Origin: Ruminococcus hominis
GTDB lineage: Bacteria > Bacillota > Clostridia > Lachnospirales > Lachnospiraceae
Assembly (NCBI RefSeq): GCF_014287355.1
Contig: NZ_JACOPE010000001.1
Location: 1,178,001-1,242,000 of the forward strand
Direction: 5' to 3'
DNA: 64,000 bases
The notes under the pieces were generated by a model. The model was not told the origin of the DNA. It did no database searches and saw only the letters and a program-made list of their open reading frames with translations. Positions 25,370 through 33,771 of this stretch are shown here, in pieces; position 1 is the stretch's first letter; each line of letters starts with the position of its first letter. The translations under genes were made by a program, and so were the position numbers.

Positions 25370-25415
25370 AAAAGCAGATGCAGGTTTCAAATTCGAAACC
25401 TGCATCTGCTTTTTG
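25370..25415. terminator. Terminator after MATE gene
   Basis: AAAAGCAGATGCAGGTTTC (25370-25388) and its perfect complement (25395-25413) enclose AAATTC. T and A runs flank both sides, so it could work on both strands. Confidence 0.9.
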
Positions 25416-25508
25416 AAACAAAGGTTTATGAAAGAAAAGAATGGAACAGAAATATGCACGCTGAAAAATGGCGAAAAAGATAATATGAGGATATCAAACA
25501 TAATAAAG

Positions 25509-25518
25509 GAGGGTAGGA
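25509..25518 (+). promoter_or_regulatory. GAGGGTAGGA, complementary to the CCTACCC hairpin loop
   Basis: This 10-base stretch in the long leader of the symporter gene is the exact complement of 5014-5023 in the loop of 3'-UTR hairpin copy 2, and of the CCTACCC core of copy 1. It also looks like a strong ribosome-binding site for the 19-codon frame at 25526. The stretch 25416-25664 otherwise holds AT-rich leader and no larger gene. Confidence 0.4.
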
Positions 25519-25525
25519 AGAATAA

Positions 25526-25585
25526 GTGAATAGCAACATTGCTAAAGATGGGAAAGTCGGACGAAATGAAAAGTTCTATTTTTGA
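25526..25585 (+). CDS. Possible 19-codon leader peptide
   Basis: A GTG-initiated frame of 19 codons (VNSNIAKDGKVGRNEKFYF) lies behind GGAGGGTAGGAAG, a good ribosome-binding region, and 80 bases before the symporter start. No homolog is recognised. It may be a regulatory leader peptide or chance; the main support is the ribosome-binding site. Confidence 0.25.
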   Translation: MNSNIAKDGKVGRNEKFYF

Positions 25586-25664
25586 TAAAAGAATATAATC
25601 TGTCAGTCATATTTTATTTAAAAATAGACTCTTGAAAATTCGAACGAAGAAAGGAAGGGAAACA

Positions 25665-26951
25665 ATGGAAAAACTGAAAGGAAAAGATTATTTCTCATTT
25701 GGAATTGGAAACGTGGCATCCCAATTATCATGGACAATGGTAAGTTCGTATCTGACATTATTTTACACAGATGTATTTGGATTGCAGGCAGGAGCTGTTG
25801 CAATATTGTTTTTGGTAGCAAGAATATGGGATGGAATTAATGACCCGATGATGGGTGCGATTATGGAGCATACACATACAAAATACGGAAGATTCCGTCC
25901 TTATATTGCAATCGGTGCTCCGTTGTTGGTTATATTTACAATTTTAACATTTAGTGTACCAGGTTTTGGTAGTGTGGGAAATCTGATTTATGCTTACATT
26001 ACATATATCGGACTGGGAATGGTTTACACAATGACGAATGTGCCATACCTTGCATTGCCAGCAGTTATGTCAAATGATCCGAAAGAAGTGAATAAGTTAA
26101 ACACAGCACAAATGATGGGAATGGTAATTGGTATGATTGCTTTACAGTTATGTACATTACCATTAGTAAATTATTTTGAAGGTATCTGGCCGGGAAGAGG
26201 ATATCAGATTACAGCAGGAGCATATGCAATTGTTGCATTACCACTTTTCTGGTTCTGTGCGAAAAACTGTAAAGAGAGAATTACAGTAAAGAAAGAAGAG
26301 CAGACTTCTACAAAAGAATCATTAAAATATGTGCTGAAAGATCGCAATGCTATGTCTGTTATTGCATACACAACATTGAATATGATTGGAATGATGGGAA
26401 GAATTGGATGTGCAACATACTTTTACATTTATGTTGTTCAAAACTTTGCTTTAATTACTGTGTTTATGATGATGCCAATGTTTGTAGGTGCAATCGTAAT
26501 GCCTTTTGGACCAAAAGTGATTGATAAACTTGGAAGAAAGAAAACATTGTATGTAGCTCTGATTTTTCAAACAGCAGGATGCCTTATGATGTTCTTTGGA
26601 CCTTATACAAATATTCCGTATTTGCTGCTGGCACATGTTGTATATGGAATCGGATATATTGGTGGAGCGTGTGGAAGTTCAATGTTAGTTGATGTAGTCA
26701 CAGATATTCATGATAGAACAGGTGCAAGACCGGATGGTATATTATTTTCAATGAACAGTCTGGCAGGAAAGATTGGGCAAGCAATTGGTTCTGCACTTGG
26801 AATTGCTATTATTGGATGGTTTGGATATGTAGCTGGAAAAGACATTACAAATGAAGTCAGAAACGGAATTCAAATTGGTGTAAACTTAATGCCGGCAATT
26901 GTATATGTATTAGCACTGATACCGGTAGCTATGTACAAGCTGGAAGACTAA
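25665..26951 (+). CDS. GPH-family sugar:cation symporter
   Basis: A 428-residue, 12-helix glycoside-pentoside-hexuronide symporter. The N-terminal FGIGNVASQLSWTMVSSYLTLFYTDVFGL block, the loop motif ARIWDGINDPMMGAIMEHTHTKYGRFRPYI and TNVPYLALPAV are hallmarks, shared closely with 57415 and, in the C-terminal half, with 2-586. The start at 25665 follows GGAAGGG; the TTG at 25632 is unlikely. It precedes the second isomerase/CGD block and is closed by its own terminator, so it is a single-gene unit with a 250-base leader. The substrate is probably a glycoside or C-glycoside used by the next operon. Confidence 0.93.
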   Translation: MEKLKGKDYFSFGIGNVASQLSWTMVSSYLTLFYTDVFGLQAGAVAILFLVARIWDGINDPMMGAIMEHTHTKYGRFRPYIAIGAPLLVIFTILTFSVPGFGSVGNLIYAYITYIGLGMVYTMTNVPYLALPAVMSNDPKEVNKLNTAQMMGMVIGMIALQLCTLPLVNYFEGIWPGRGYQITAGAYAIVALPLFWFCAKNCKERITVKKEEQTSTKESLKYVLKDRNAMSVIAYTTLNMIGMMGRIGCATYFYIYVVQNFALITVFMMMPMFVGAIVMPFGPKVIDKLGRKKTLYVALIFQTAGCLMMFFGPYTNIPYLLLAHVVYGIGYIGGACGSSMLVDVVTDIHDRTGARPDGILFSMNSLAGKIGQAIGSALGIAIIGWFGYVAGKDITNEVRNGIQIGVNLMPAIVYVLALIPVAMYKLED

Positions 26952-26971
26952 AGAAAGCGAACGAAAGAAAA

Positions 26972-27013
26972 AGAAGACAAAAAAGATATATCTTTTTTTG
27001 TCCTCTTTTTTTG
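26972..27013 (+). terminator. Rho-independent terminator after symporter
   Basis: AGACAAAAAAGATAT pairs with ATATCTTTTTTTGTCCT and is followed by a run of seven T. Confidence 0.85.
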
Positions 27014-27134
27014 TACAAAAAGAAAGAGTCCAAATACTGTATGAAATTAGGTTAATTTTGTGAAAGCACGCCGGAAATATATTTTATATAATGGAATCAA
27101 GTTAAGAGAGAAAAATGAAAAGGAGCGAAACAGC

Positions 27135-28055
27135 ATGAAATTAGGATTTGTAAGTGCAATTCTTGATACTTGGAGTTATGAAGAAATGATGGATTTTGCA
27201 TCAGATCATGGGTTTGAATGCGTAGAAATTGCCTGCTGGCCACAAGGTAAAGCAGAGAGAAGATACGCAGGAGTAAGTCATATAGATGTAGATAAAGTCC
27301 TTGCAGACGATGAGTATGCAAAACATATTCTTGACTACAGTAAAGAGAAAAACGTAGAAATTTCTTCTCTTGCATTTTATCCAAACACAATGGATGGAGA
27401 TTTAGAAAAGAGAGCTTCTGTAGTAGAACATTTGAAAAATGTAATCCGTGCAAGCCATAAGCTTGGCATTGGTATGGTTACAACATTTATCGGAAGAGAT
27501 CAGACAAAGAATATCGAAGAAAATCTGGAGCTTGTAAAAGAAGTTTGGCCACCGATTATCAAACTTGCAGAGGAAGAAAATGTAAAAATAGCAATCGAAA
27601 ACTGCCCAATGTTGTTTGGACCAGACCAGTGGCCGGGCGGACAAAATTTAATGACAACACCGGCTATATGGAGAAAAGTATTTGCAATTCTTGATAGCGA
27701 TAATCTGGGAATCAATTACGATCCATCACATTTTGTATGGCAGATGATCGATTATATTAAACCGATTTATGAATTCAAAGATAAAATTTTCCATGTTCAT
27801 TACAAAGATATTAAGCTTTACAATGACCGTTTGAATGATTGCGGAATTATGGCATATCCACTTGATTTTATGTCACCAAAGCTTCCGGGACTGGGAGATG
27901 TAAGATGGGATAAATACGTATCTGCACTGACAGACATCGGATATGACGGATACACATGTATTGAAGTAGAAGATAAAGCTTTCGAAGGAAGCAAAGAAAA
28001 AGTAGAACAGTCTCTGATCTTAAGCCAGAGATATTTGAAACAGTTTGTCATCTAG
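27135..28055 (+). CDS. TIM-barrel sugar phosphate isomerase/epimerase family protein
   Basis: A 306-residue xylose-isomerase-like TIM barrel (IolE/YcjR-like). Barrel strands carry VKIAIENCPM (Glu), LGINYDPSHFVWQ (Asp and His), IFHVHYKDIKL (His/Asp) and YTCIEVEDKA (Glu), a complete-looking metal site. The start at 27135 follows AAGGAGCG; the GTG-like start at 27060 lacks a site. It lies upstream of the second CGD operon, matching the isomerase ahead of CGD set 1 in position though not in close sequence (306 versus 258 residues). It may act on the keto-sugar released by C-glycoside cleavage. Its stop codon lies inside a strong hairpin (28046-28107). Confidence 0.88.
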   Translation: MKLGFVSAILDTWSYEEMMDFASDHGFECVEIACWPQGKAERRYAGVSHIDVDKVLADDEYAKHILDYSKEKNVEISSLAFYPNTMDGDLEKRASVVEHLKNVIRASHKLGIGMVTTFIGRDQTKNIEENLELVKEVWPPIIKLAEEENVKIAIENCPMLFGPDQWPGGQNLMTTPAIWRKVFAILDSDNLGINYDPSHFVWQMIDYIKPIYEFKDKIFHVHYKDIKLYNDRLNDCGIMAYPLDFMSPKLPGLGDVRWDKYVSALTDIGYDGYTCIEVEDKAFEGSKEKVEQSLILSQRYLKQFVI

Positions 28056-28107
28056 GAAAAAAAACAAGCGGCTGCGCAGCAGACATTTGTTTTTAACCTA
28101 GATGACA
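28046..28107 (+). other. Long hairpin over the isomerase stop codon
   Basis: TGTCATCTAGG (28046-28056) pairs perfectly with CCTAGATGACA (28097-28107). The stem continues inward as AAAAACAA/TTGTTTTT and is capped by the self-complementary GCTGCGCAGC. The isomerase stop codon TAG is in the left arm. It abuts the three-way-junction element that follows. Confidence 0.7.
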
Positions 28108-28166
28108 GCGAAAGAATCAAAGAGTGCGAAGCACGACAGATGCGTTAAGCATCTGGATTCTTGAGC
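28108..28166 (+). ncRNA. Candidate three-way-junction RNA upstream of CGD operon 2
   Basis: A closing stem AAGAATC (28112-28118)/GATTCTT (28156-28162) encloses two hairpins, GTGC-GAA-GCAC (28124-28134) and AGATGC-GTTAA-GCATCT (28138-28154). Outside the closing stem a tandem GA/GA mismatch (28110-28111 with 28163-28164) is followed by GC/GC pairs, a kink-turn-like feature. It lies 44 bases before the oxidoreductase start. It could be a cis-regulatory RNA or a copy of a dispersed repeat. Confidence 0.45.
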
Positions 28167-28210
28167 TGAGTAAGTGAAACAAACTAAAATATATAAAAAG
28201 GAGAACTAAA

Positions 28211-29323
28211 ATGGGAAAATTAAGAATTGCAATCGTAGGTTGTGGAGGGATCGCAAATCAGAAACATATGCCATCTATCAAGGCAAATGCAGACAAAGCT
28301 GAAATGGTCGCTTTCTGTGATATCATTCCGGAGCGTGCAGAAAAAGCTGCAAAAGAATATGGCGTGGAAGGCGCTAAGGTTTACACAGATTATAAAGAAA
28401 TGCTTGCCGATACAAGTGTTGAATTTGATGTTGTACATGTATGTACACCAAATGTGGCTCATTGTCCGATCACAGTAGCTGCTTTTGAAGCTGGAAAACA
28501 TGTAATGTGTGAGAAGCCAATGGCTCACAATACAGAAGATGCACGTAAAATGATTGATGCATGGAAAAAATCAGGAAAGAAATTCACAATCGGATACCAG
28601 AACCGTCTGCGTGACGATACTCAGACATTGCATGCATCTTGCGAGGCTGGAGAACTTGGAGAAATCTATTTTGCAAAAGCACATGCACTTAGAAGAAGAG
28701 CTGTTCCTACTTGGGGCGTATTCCCTAACAAAGCCCTTCAGGGCGGCGGTCCTTTAATCGATATCGGAACACATGCACTTGATATCACACTGTGGATGAT
28801 GAACAACTATGAGCCAGAATCAGTATCAGGACAGGTATTCTACAAGCTTGGACGTCAGGAAGATGGCCCTGCAGGAAATGTATTCGGACCATGGGATCCT
28901 AAGACATTCGAAGTAGAAGACTCAGCATTCGGTCTTGTAAAAATGAAAAATGGTGCAACAATTTATCTGGAAGCATCTTGGGCACTGAATGTACTGAAAT
29001 CTATGGAAGCTTCTACAACACTTTGTGGAACAAAAGCAGGTGCTGAAATCCACCACGGTGGAAGCTACCCACAGGATGAACTGATCTACAACACAGTAGA
29101 GCATAATCAGTTAATGGAAAAAACAATCTCACCTGCAGGTGTTGTTGATTTCTTTGAAGGCGGAGCAGCAGCAGAGGCAGTTCGTGAGCAGGAGCAGTGG
29201 CTCAATGCAATCATCAATGATACAGATCCACTTGTAAAACCAGAGCAGGCATTTGTTGTAACACAGATTCTCGAAGGAATTTACAAATCAGCAGAAACAG
29301 GAAAAGAAGTATTCTTTGACTAA
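28211..29323 (+). CDS. Gfo/Idh/MocA oxidoreductase of C-glycoside catabolism (DgpA-like), copy 2
   Basis: A 370-residue close paralog of the protein at 5213, with Rossmann motif AIVGCGGIANQKHMP, CEKPMAHN and GGGPLIDIGTHALDITLW. It shares the PTWGVFPNKAL block that sets these two apart from the other oxidoreductases of the window. The family member DgpA oxidises the sugar C3 of C-glucosides. It has an AAAGGAG site nine bases before the ATG and is followed by a hairpin and the beta- and alpha-subunit genes. High similarity between copies 1 and 2 with divergent alpha subunits suggests a shared sugar and different aglycones. Confidence 0.87.
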   Translation: MGKLRIAIVGCGGIANQKHMPSIKANADKAEMVAFCDIIPERAEKAAKEYGVEGAKVYTDYKEMLADTSVEFDVVHVCTPNVAHCPITVAAFEAGKHVMCEKPMAHNTEDARKMIDAWKKSGKKFTIGYQNRLRDDTQTLHASCEAGELGEIYFAKAHALRRRAVPTWGVFPNKALQGGGPLIDIGTHALDITLWMMNNYEPESVSGQVFYKLGRQEDGPAGNVFGPWDPKTFEVEDSAFGLVKMKNGATIYLEASWALNVLKSMEASTTLCGTKAGAEIHHGGSYPQDELIYNTVEHNQLMEKTISPAGVVDFFEGGAAAEAVREQEQWLNAIINDTDPLVKPEQAFVVTQILEGIYKSAETGKEVFFD

Positions 29324-29333
29324 GATAAATATT

Positions 29334-29371
29334 GAGAATACCGGTATTTTTTAAGCAGTATCGGTATTCTC
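29334..29371 (+). other. Intra-operon hairpin between oxidoreductase and beta-subunit genes
   Basis: GAGAATACCGGTA (29334-29346) pairs with TATCGGTATTCTC (29359-29371). No T run follows, so it is not a plain terminator. It could protect the 3' end of the oxidoreductase message or mark a processing site. Confidence 0.6.
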
Positions 29372-29402
29372 AGCTATAAATTAGGAAAGCGAGGAGTTAA
29401 AA

Positions 29403-29798
29403 ATGGCTGGCAGACAGATTTATAATCCGGCTGGATTTAAAAATATAGAAGAAAACGGAAAGGTAACAGGTTACCAGTTCCAGTTCAAAGCACAGTATTA
29501 TCGTGGAATTACATTGTCAATCGTTCGTGATATCCAGATCAATGTAGACGGAGAGGATGTTAAAAGAGAAGACATTCGTTTCACAGTAAACGGAGAAACA
29601 TTTACATTGGAAGAAATGCGTACAGTTGTAGATTCAGATTATCGTTGGGAATTTGGCGACTATGCAACAGTATCTGTGATTAAAGAAGGTGGACTTGCAA
29701 AAGGAAATCATCACATTCATGCAAGACAGATTATTGCACCGTCATATATGCCATTTCAGATTGAAGCAGATTGTGACGCAGATTTCGTGATTGAGTAG
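29403..29798 (+). CDS. C-glycoside deglycosidase beta subunit, copy 2
   Basis: A 131-residue protein of the C-glycoside deglycosidase beta-subunit family. It shows YQFQFKAQYYRGITLSIV, NVDGEDV, a FTVNGETFT turn and the C-terminal SYMPFQIE. It is shorter than the copies at 6332 and 47633 but keeps the core. The alpha-subunit gene starts 13 bases after its stop, so translation of the two partners is likely coupled. GAGGAG precedes the ATG by seven bases. Its role follows from known heteromeric DgpB-DgpC-type complexes. Confidence 0.83.
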   Translation: MAGRQIYNPAGFKNIEENGKVTGYQFQFKAQYYRGITLSIVRDIQINVDGEDVKREDIRFTVNGETFTLEEMRTVVDSDYRWEFGDYATVSVIKEGGLAKGNHHIHARQIIAPSYMPFQIEADCDADFVIE

Positions 29799-29811
29799 GA
29801 GGAACTTGAAG

Positions 29812-30867
29812 ATGAGTTATGATATTAAAAGAAGTGTTTCCCTGTATAGTTATCAGGATGAATATTATGATGGAAAATTGGATCTTGAGGGGTGCCTTAG
29901 AGAAACAGCAAAAACAGGAGCAACAGGTGTAGAGCTTCTTGCTGAACAGATGATCCGCAGATTCCCATTGCCGATTGAAACAGAAGAATTTAGAGCACAG
30001 TGGTTTGGCTGGCTTAAAAAATATGGTCTTGAGCCATCATGCTATGATGCATTTTTGGAAAACAAAATTTATGACAATCGTACATTAAGTCTTGGAGAGC
30101 AGATTAATATGATGAAGAGAGATATCCGTCTCGCTTCTATGATGGGATTTCCTACACTTCGTACATTGGTTTCTACACCAATGGATGTTATCGAAGGAAG
30201 TTTAGCGTACGCAGAAGAAAAAAATGTAAAAATCTGTCTTGAAGTACATGCACCATTTTCTTTGAACTCAGGATGGGCTGATGGATATATGGAAATGATT
30301 AAGCGTACAGGAACAAAATTCTTCGGATTTATGCCTGATATGGGAATCTTCTGCAAGAACATCCCAGATGTTGTAAGAGATAAAGCAAGAAGAATGGGTG
30401 CATCAGAAGAATGCATTAAGATTGTAGATGATGCTTATGCACAGCGTGTTGCAAAAGGATTTACAAAGATTAAATATGATCTGAACCTTGGAAAAGCAAA
30501 TATGGAATATCGTATGGCAAACGGAATGAAAGAAATGATGGATGCTATCGAAGCAGCTGGTGGAAATGATGCAGACCGCTGGTATGGAAATGTATCGTTT
30601 ACATATTCTTGGTCTGAGCCACAGGATATTATCGATAATATTGATTACATTTATCATACACATGCAAAATTCTATAATGTTCACGAAGATTATGTGGAAA
30701 CAGCAGTTGCAATTCCTGAAGTAATCGAGGCGTTTAAGAAAGCTGGATATAAAGGATATTTAAGTTCAGAGTACGAAGGTGGAGAGCATTTGAGAGATGT
30801 TGGTGTTGATAGTATCGAACAGGTACGTCGTCATCAGGAAGCTATGAGAAGAGCAATTGAAGGATAA
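29812..30867 (+). CDS. C-glycoside deglycosidase alpha subunit (TIM barrel), copy 2
   Basis: A 351-residue TIM barrel, the catalytic subunit for C-C cleavage of 3-keto C-glycosides. Likely metal ligands are Glu144 (CLEVHAP), Asp176 (MPDMG), His284 (HTHAKFY) and Glu320 (SSEYEGG). It opens with IKRSVSLYSYQ, as copy 3 does (IKRGVSLYSYQ), and these two are closer to one another than to copy 1. The start at 29812 has GGAGGAAC upstream; 29791 lies before that site. A hairpin (30883-30918) and a further oxidoreductase gene follow in the same direction. Confidence 0.86.
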   Translation: MSYDIKRSVSLYSYQDEYYDGKLDLEGCLRETAKTGATGVELLAEQMIRRFPLPIETEEFRAQWFGWLKKYGLEPSCYDAFLENKIYDNRTLSLGEQINMMKRDIRLASMMGFPTLRTLVSTPMDVIEGSLAYAEEKNVKICLEVHAPFSLNSGWADGYMEMIKRTGTKFFGFMPDMGIFCKNIPDVVRDKARRMGASEECIKIVDDAYAQRVAKGFTKIKYDLNLGKANMEYRMANGMKEMMDAIEAAGGNDADRWYGNVSFTYSWSEPQDIIDNIDYIYHTHAKFYNVHEDYVETAVAIPEVIEAFKKAGYKGYLSSEYEGGEHLRDVGVDSIEQVRRHQEAMRRAIEG

Positions 30868-30882
30868 AAAAAGGCTAGATTT

Positions 30883-30918
30883 AAGATTCAGAGGAGGGAA
30901 AACCCTTGTCTGAATCTT
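30883..30918 (+). other. Intra-operon hairpin after alpha-subunit gene
   Basis: AAGATTCAGA (30883-30892) pairs with TCTGAATCTT (30909-30918), with an inner GGG/CCC pairing. No T run follows. It resembles the other intercistronic hairpins of the window. Confidence 0.55.
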
Positions 30919-30965
30919 GGTCGTTAAGGATATTGATAATAAAAAGATAAAAATCGGAGGGATAA

Positions 30966-32024
30966 ATGATGGAAACAGTTAAATTAGGTATTGTTGGATT
31001 TGGATTTATGGGACATTGCGATGCTGATATGATGAGTACATTTGATGATAGTGAGATTAAACTTGTAGCAGTAGCAGATACAAACCCAGAGCAGCTGAAG
31101 GATGCACCGGAAGGTGTTGAAACATATAACAGTATTGAAGAAATGCTTGAAAAGGCAGATATTAATACAGTTATGGTATCTACTCCAAACCCAAGCCATC
31201 CAGAAATGGTGAAAAAAGCTGCAGCGGCTAAGAAAAATGTAATCTGTGAGAAACCGGCAGCAATGAGTGTTGCACTTTTTGATGAAATGGTAGCTGCATG
31301 CAAAGAAAACGGTGTATTATTCACTGTTCATCAGCAGAGAAGATGGGATAAAGATTATCGTATCATGAAAGAAGTATATGACAAAAACATGGTAGGAGAT
31401 ATGTATGTGATCAAATCTCAGCTTTATGGTTTTAATGGAAATATGCATGACTGGCATGTATATCCAGAGATGGGCGGAGGAATGCTCTATGACTGGGGAG
31501 TTCATTTGATTGACCAGATGCTTGATATGGTAAAATCTGAGATCGTATCACTTTATGCAGATGTAAGGAATGTTATTAACGAAAATGTAGATGATTATTT
31601 TAATATCATTATGAAATTTAAAAATGGTGTGACAGCAGAGATTGAGCTTGGAACATATTATCTGACACCAAAGCGTGCATGGTTTATCGGTGGTAATAAA
31701 GGTTCTGCAATCATCGATGGATTTAATGGAGAAGGCAAGATTGTTCGTACAGCACATTTGCTGGAGAATGTACCGGGCAAAATTACAATGACAGCTGCAG
31801 GTCCTACAAGAAGCTTTGGACCGGCAGCACCTGGACTTCTTCAGGAAGAAGCATTGCCGGAGGTTGATGTAAATCACAGAAACTACTTCGAACATTTTGT
31901 GAAAGCGTTTAATAAAGAGGAAGAAGTTGTTATAAAACCAGAACAGGTTAGACGCGTGCTGTGCGTGATGGATGCAGTACGTGAGTCAGCAAAAACAGGA
32001 AAAGCAATCGCATTTGAAGCATAA
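30966..32024 (+). CDS. Gfo/Idh/MocA-family oxidoreductase
   Basis: A 352-residue sugar oxidoreductase with GIVGFGFMGHCDADM, CEKPAAMS (Lys96) and PEMGGGMLYDWGVHLID. It differs from the DgpA-like proteins, lacking their PTWGVFPNKAL block, and is nearer to glucose-fructose-oxidoreductase or myo-inositol-dehydrogenase relatives. ATG codons at 30966 and 30969 are both usable behind GGAGG; 30966 is listed. It closes the second CGD operon, as the similar-sized enzyme at 3919 precedes the first. It may reduce the released 3-keto sugar back to a usable hexose, regenerating NAD+; that is inference. Confidence 0.9.
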   Translation: MMETVKLGIVGFGFMGHCDADMMSTFDDSEIKLVAVADTNPEQLKDAPEGVETYNSIEEMLEKADINTVMVSTPNPSHPEMVKKAAAAKKNVICEKPAAMSVALFDEMVAACKENGVLFTVHQQRRWDKDYRIMKEVYDKNMVGDMYVIKSQLYGFNGNMHDWHVYPEMGGGMLYDWGVHLIDQMLDMVKSEIVSLYADVRNVINENVDDYFNIIMKFKNGVTAEIELGTYYLTPKRAWFIGGNKGSAIIDGFNGEGKIVRTAHLLENVPGKITMTAAGPTRSFGPAAPGLLQEEALPEVDVNHRNYFEHFVKAFNKEEEVVIKPEQVRRVLCVMDAVRESAKTGKAIAFEA

Positions 32025-32031
32025 TACTATA

Positions 32032-32078
32032 CAGAGGGCAAAAAAAGTATCATCTTTTTTGCTCTCTGTAATTTTTTT
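32032..32078 (+). terminator. Rho-independent terminator after CGD operon 2
   Basis: CAGAGGGCAAAAAAAG pairs with CTTTTTTGCTCTCTG and is followed by TTTTTTT. Confidence 0.92.
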
Positions 32079-32199
32079 GACAGAAGTAAAGACAAAAAAA
32101 TAATGTATTTTGGTATAAAAAGCAGTATATGATGATAGGAAAACAAACTAAAATAAAAATAAATCAAAGAGATAAATCATGAAAAGTGAGGGAAAAAAC

Positions 32200-33651
32200 A
32201 TGGCAGATTATGAAACACAAGTAGTTGTAATTGCAGGAGGTCCATCTGGATTATCAGCAGCTGTTCAGGCAGCAGAAGATGGAGCAGAGGTTATCGTTCT
32301 TGAGAAAGCTGCAGCAATCGGTGGAGCAGCTAACATGGGAATGGGACCACTTGGTATCGGAACAAAATACCAGAAACAGCAGATGGAAGATGTAACAGTA
32401 GAGAAAGCATTTAACATGTTTATGGAATACACACATTACAATGTAGATGCAAGACTTGTAAAACGTTACTTTGAGCAGTCAGCAGAGACAATCGAATGGC
32501 TGGAAGATATGGGTGTTGAATTCGAAGGTGCTTATCGTTACTTCCCAAAATCAGAGCCAACATGGCACATTGTTAAAACAGATCAGGGAATCGGACCTAG
32601 AGCTGCATCATTCATGAACAAAGCTCTCTATGCAAGAGCTCAGGAATTAGGAGTAAAAGTACTTCTTGAGACACCTGCTAAGAAGATCATTATAAAAGAC
32701 GGAAAAGTTGCAGGCGTACTTGCAACAGATAAAGATGGTAAAGAAATCGAAGTTGCTTGTAAAGCTGCAATCGTATGTACTGGTGGAGCTGGATGCAACA
32801 AAGAATTCATCGAAAAAGAGACAGGATACAAACATGGCGAGGATATGTTCAATTTTGCTATTCCGGGAATCATGGGAGACGGACTTCGCATGGCATGGGA
32901 AGCAGGAGCTGATCACCTTCCAGTAAGAATCGAGCAGGCAGCTGCTATCGAAGGTGTAGATGATCTTCCGGGAAGCGTTGGAAACATCATGGGACAGCCA
33001 AATTTACTTGTAAACTTACAGGGAAAACGTGTTATGAATGAGGATCATATGCAGAACACAACATTCCTTTCAAACGTTTGCTCACACCAGAAAGGAAGAG
33101 TCTGCATCAGTATCATCGATTCTTCTATCGCAAAATACTACATGAGAAATGGTGTAGATAACGTATCTATGGTTCGTCCAGATCCAGATGTATCTGATTT
33201 CGCTGAGGCAATCAAGATGGCAAAAGAGAACGGAAATGAAGGTCTGTTTATCGCTGATACAATCGAAGAGCTTGCTGAAAAAGCAGGTATCGATGTAGAT
33301 AACCTTGTAGATACAGTAGAAGAATACAATGACTTCTGCGATGGCGTTGATGAAGAATTCTTCAAAGACAAGAGATACTTAAGACCAATCACAAAGGCTC
33401 CATTCTATGGTGCAAGAATCCGTCCAGGCGGATATGGAACAGTTGGTGGAATCCGTATCAACGAAAACTGTGAAGCTTGTAACAAAGACTTCGAGCCAGT
33501 TCCAGGACTGTATGCAGCCGGAGCAGATGCTTGTAACATTTATGATGACAGTTATATGTTCTTACTTCCAGGCAATTCTATGGGATTTGCTGTTAACACA
33601 GGACGTATCGCTGGTATGAGCGCAGCTGAATATGTTGAAGATGAAGAGTAA
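32200..33651 (+). CDS. FAD-dependent reductase of the fumarate-reductase/flavocytochrome-c family
   Basis: A 483-residue flavoprotein. The N-terminal dinucleotide fold reads VVVIAGGPSGLSAAVQAAEDG, followed by EKAAAIGGAANMGMG. The C-terminal block RIRPGGYGTVGGI...LYAAGADACNIYDDSY...GNSMGFAVNTGRIAG is characteristic. It has no FMN-bound or haem domain and no signal peptide, so it is a stand-alone cytoplasmic subunit. Relatives reduce activated C=C bonds (fumarate, urocanate, cinnamates, steroids) or dehydrogenate ring systems. The start at 32200 follows GTGAGGG; 32179 is less likely. In this setting, reduction of an enone-type aglycone or a keto-sugar derivative is plausible. Confidence 0.85.
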   Translation: MADYETQVVVIAGGPSGLSAAVQAAEDGAEVIVLEKAAAIGGAANMGMGPLGIGTKYQKQQMEDVTVEKAFNMFMEYTHYNVDARLVKRYFEQSAETIEWLEDMGVEFEGAYRYFPKSEPTWHIVKTDQGIGPRAASFMNKALYARAQELGVKVLLETPAKKIIIKDGKVAGVLATDKDGKEIEVACKAAIVCTGGAGCNKEFIEKETGYKHGEDMFNFAIPGIMGDGLRMAWEAGADHLPVRIEQAAAIEGVDDLPGSVGNIMGQPNLLVNLQGKRVMNEDHMQNTTFLSNVCSHQKGRVCISIIDSSIAKYYMRNGVDNVSMVRPDPDVSDFAEAIKMAKENGNEGLFIADTIEELAEKAGIDVDNLVDTVEEYNDFCDGVDEEFFKDKRYLRPITKAPFYGARIRPGGYGTVGGIRINENCEACNKDFEPVPGLYAAGADACNIYDDSYMFLLPGNSMGFAVNTGRIAGMSAAEYVEDEE

Positions 33652-33703
33652 TCAGTAGATTTTTATCGCAACATTAAATTGAATGAATAATGACAGAATA
33701 GAA

Positions 33704-33739
33704 GATGAGCAGAAGCAGGTAACATAGCTTCTGCTCATC
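33704..33739 (+). other. Hairpin between FAD reductase and nitroreductase genes
   Basis: GATGAGCAGAAGC (33704-33716) and GCTTCTGCTCATC (33727-33739) form a perfect 13-bp stem. The bases after it are GGGATAAAA, not a T run, so it is probably a stabilising or processing hairpin. Confidence 0.6.
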
Positions 33740-33771
33740 TGGGATAAAAGGGTAATACTGGAGGAATTCAA

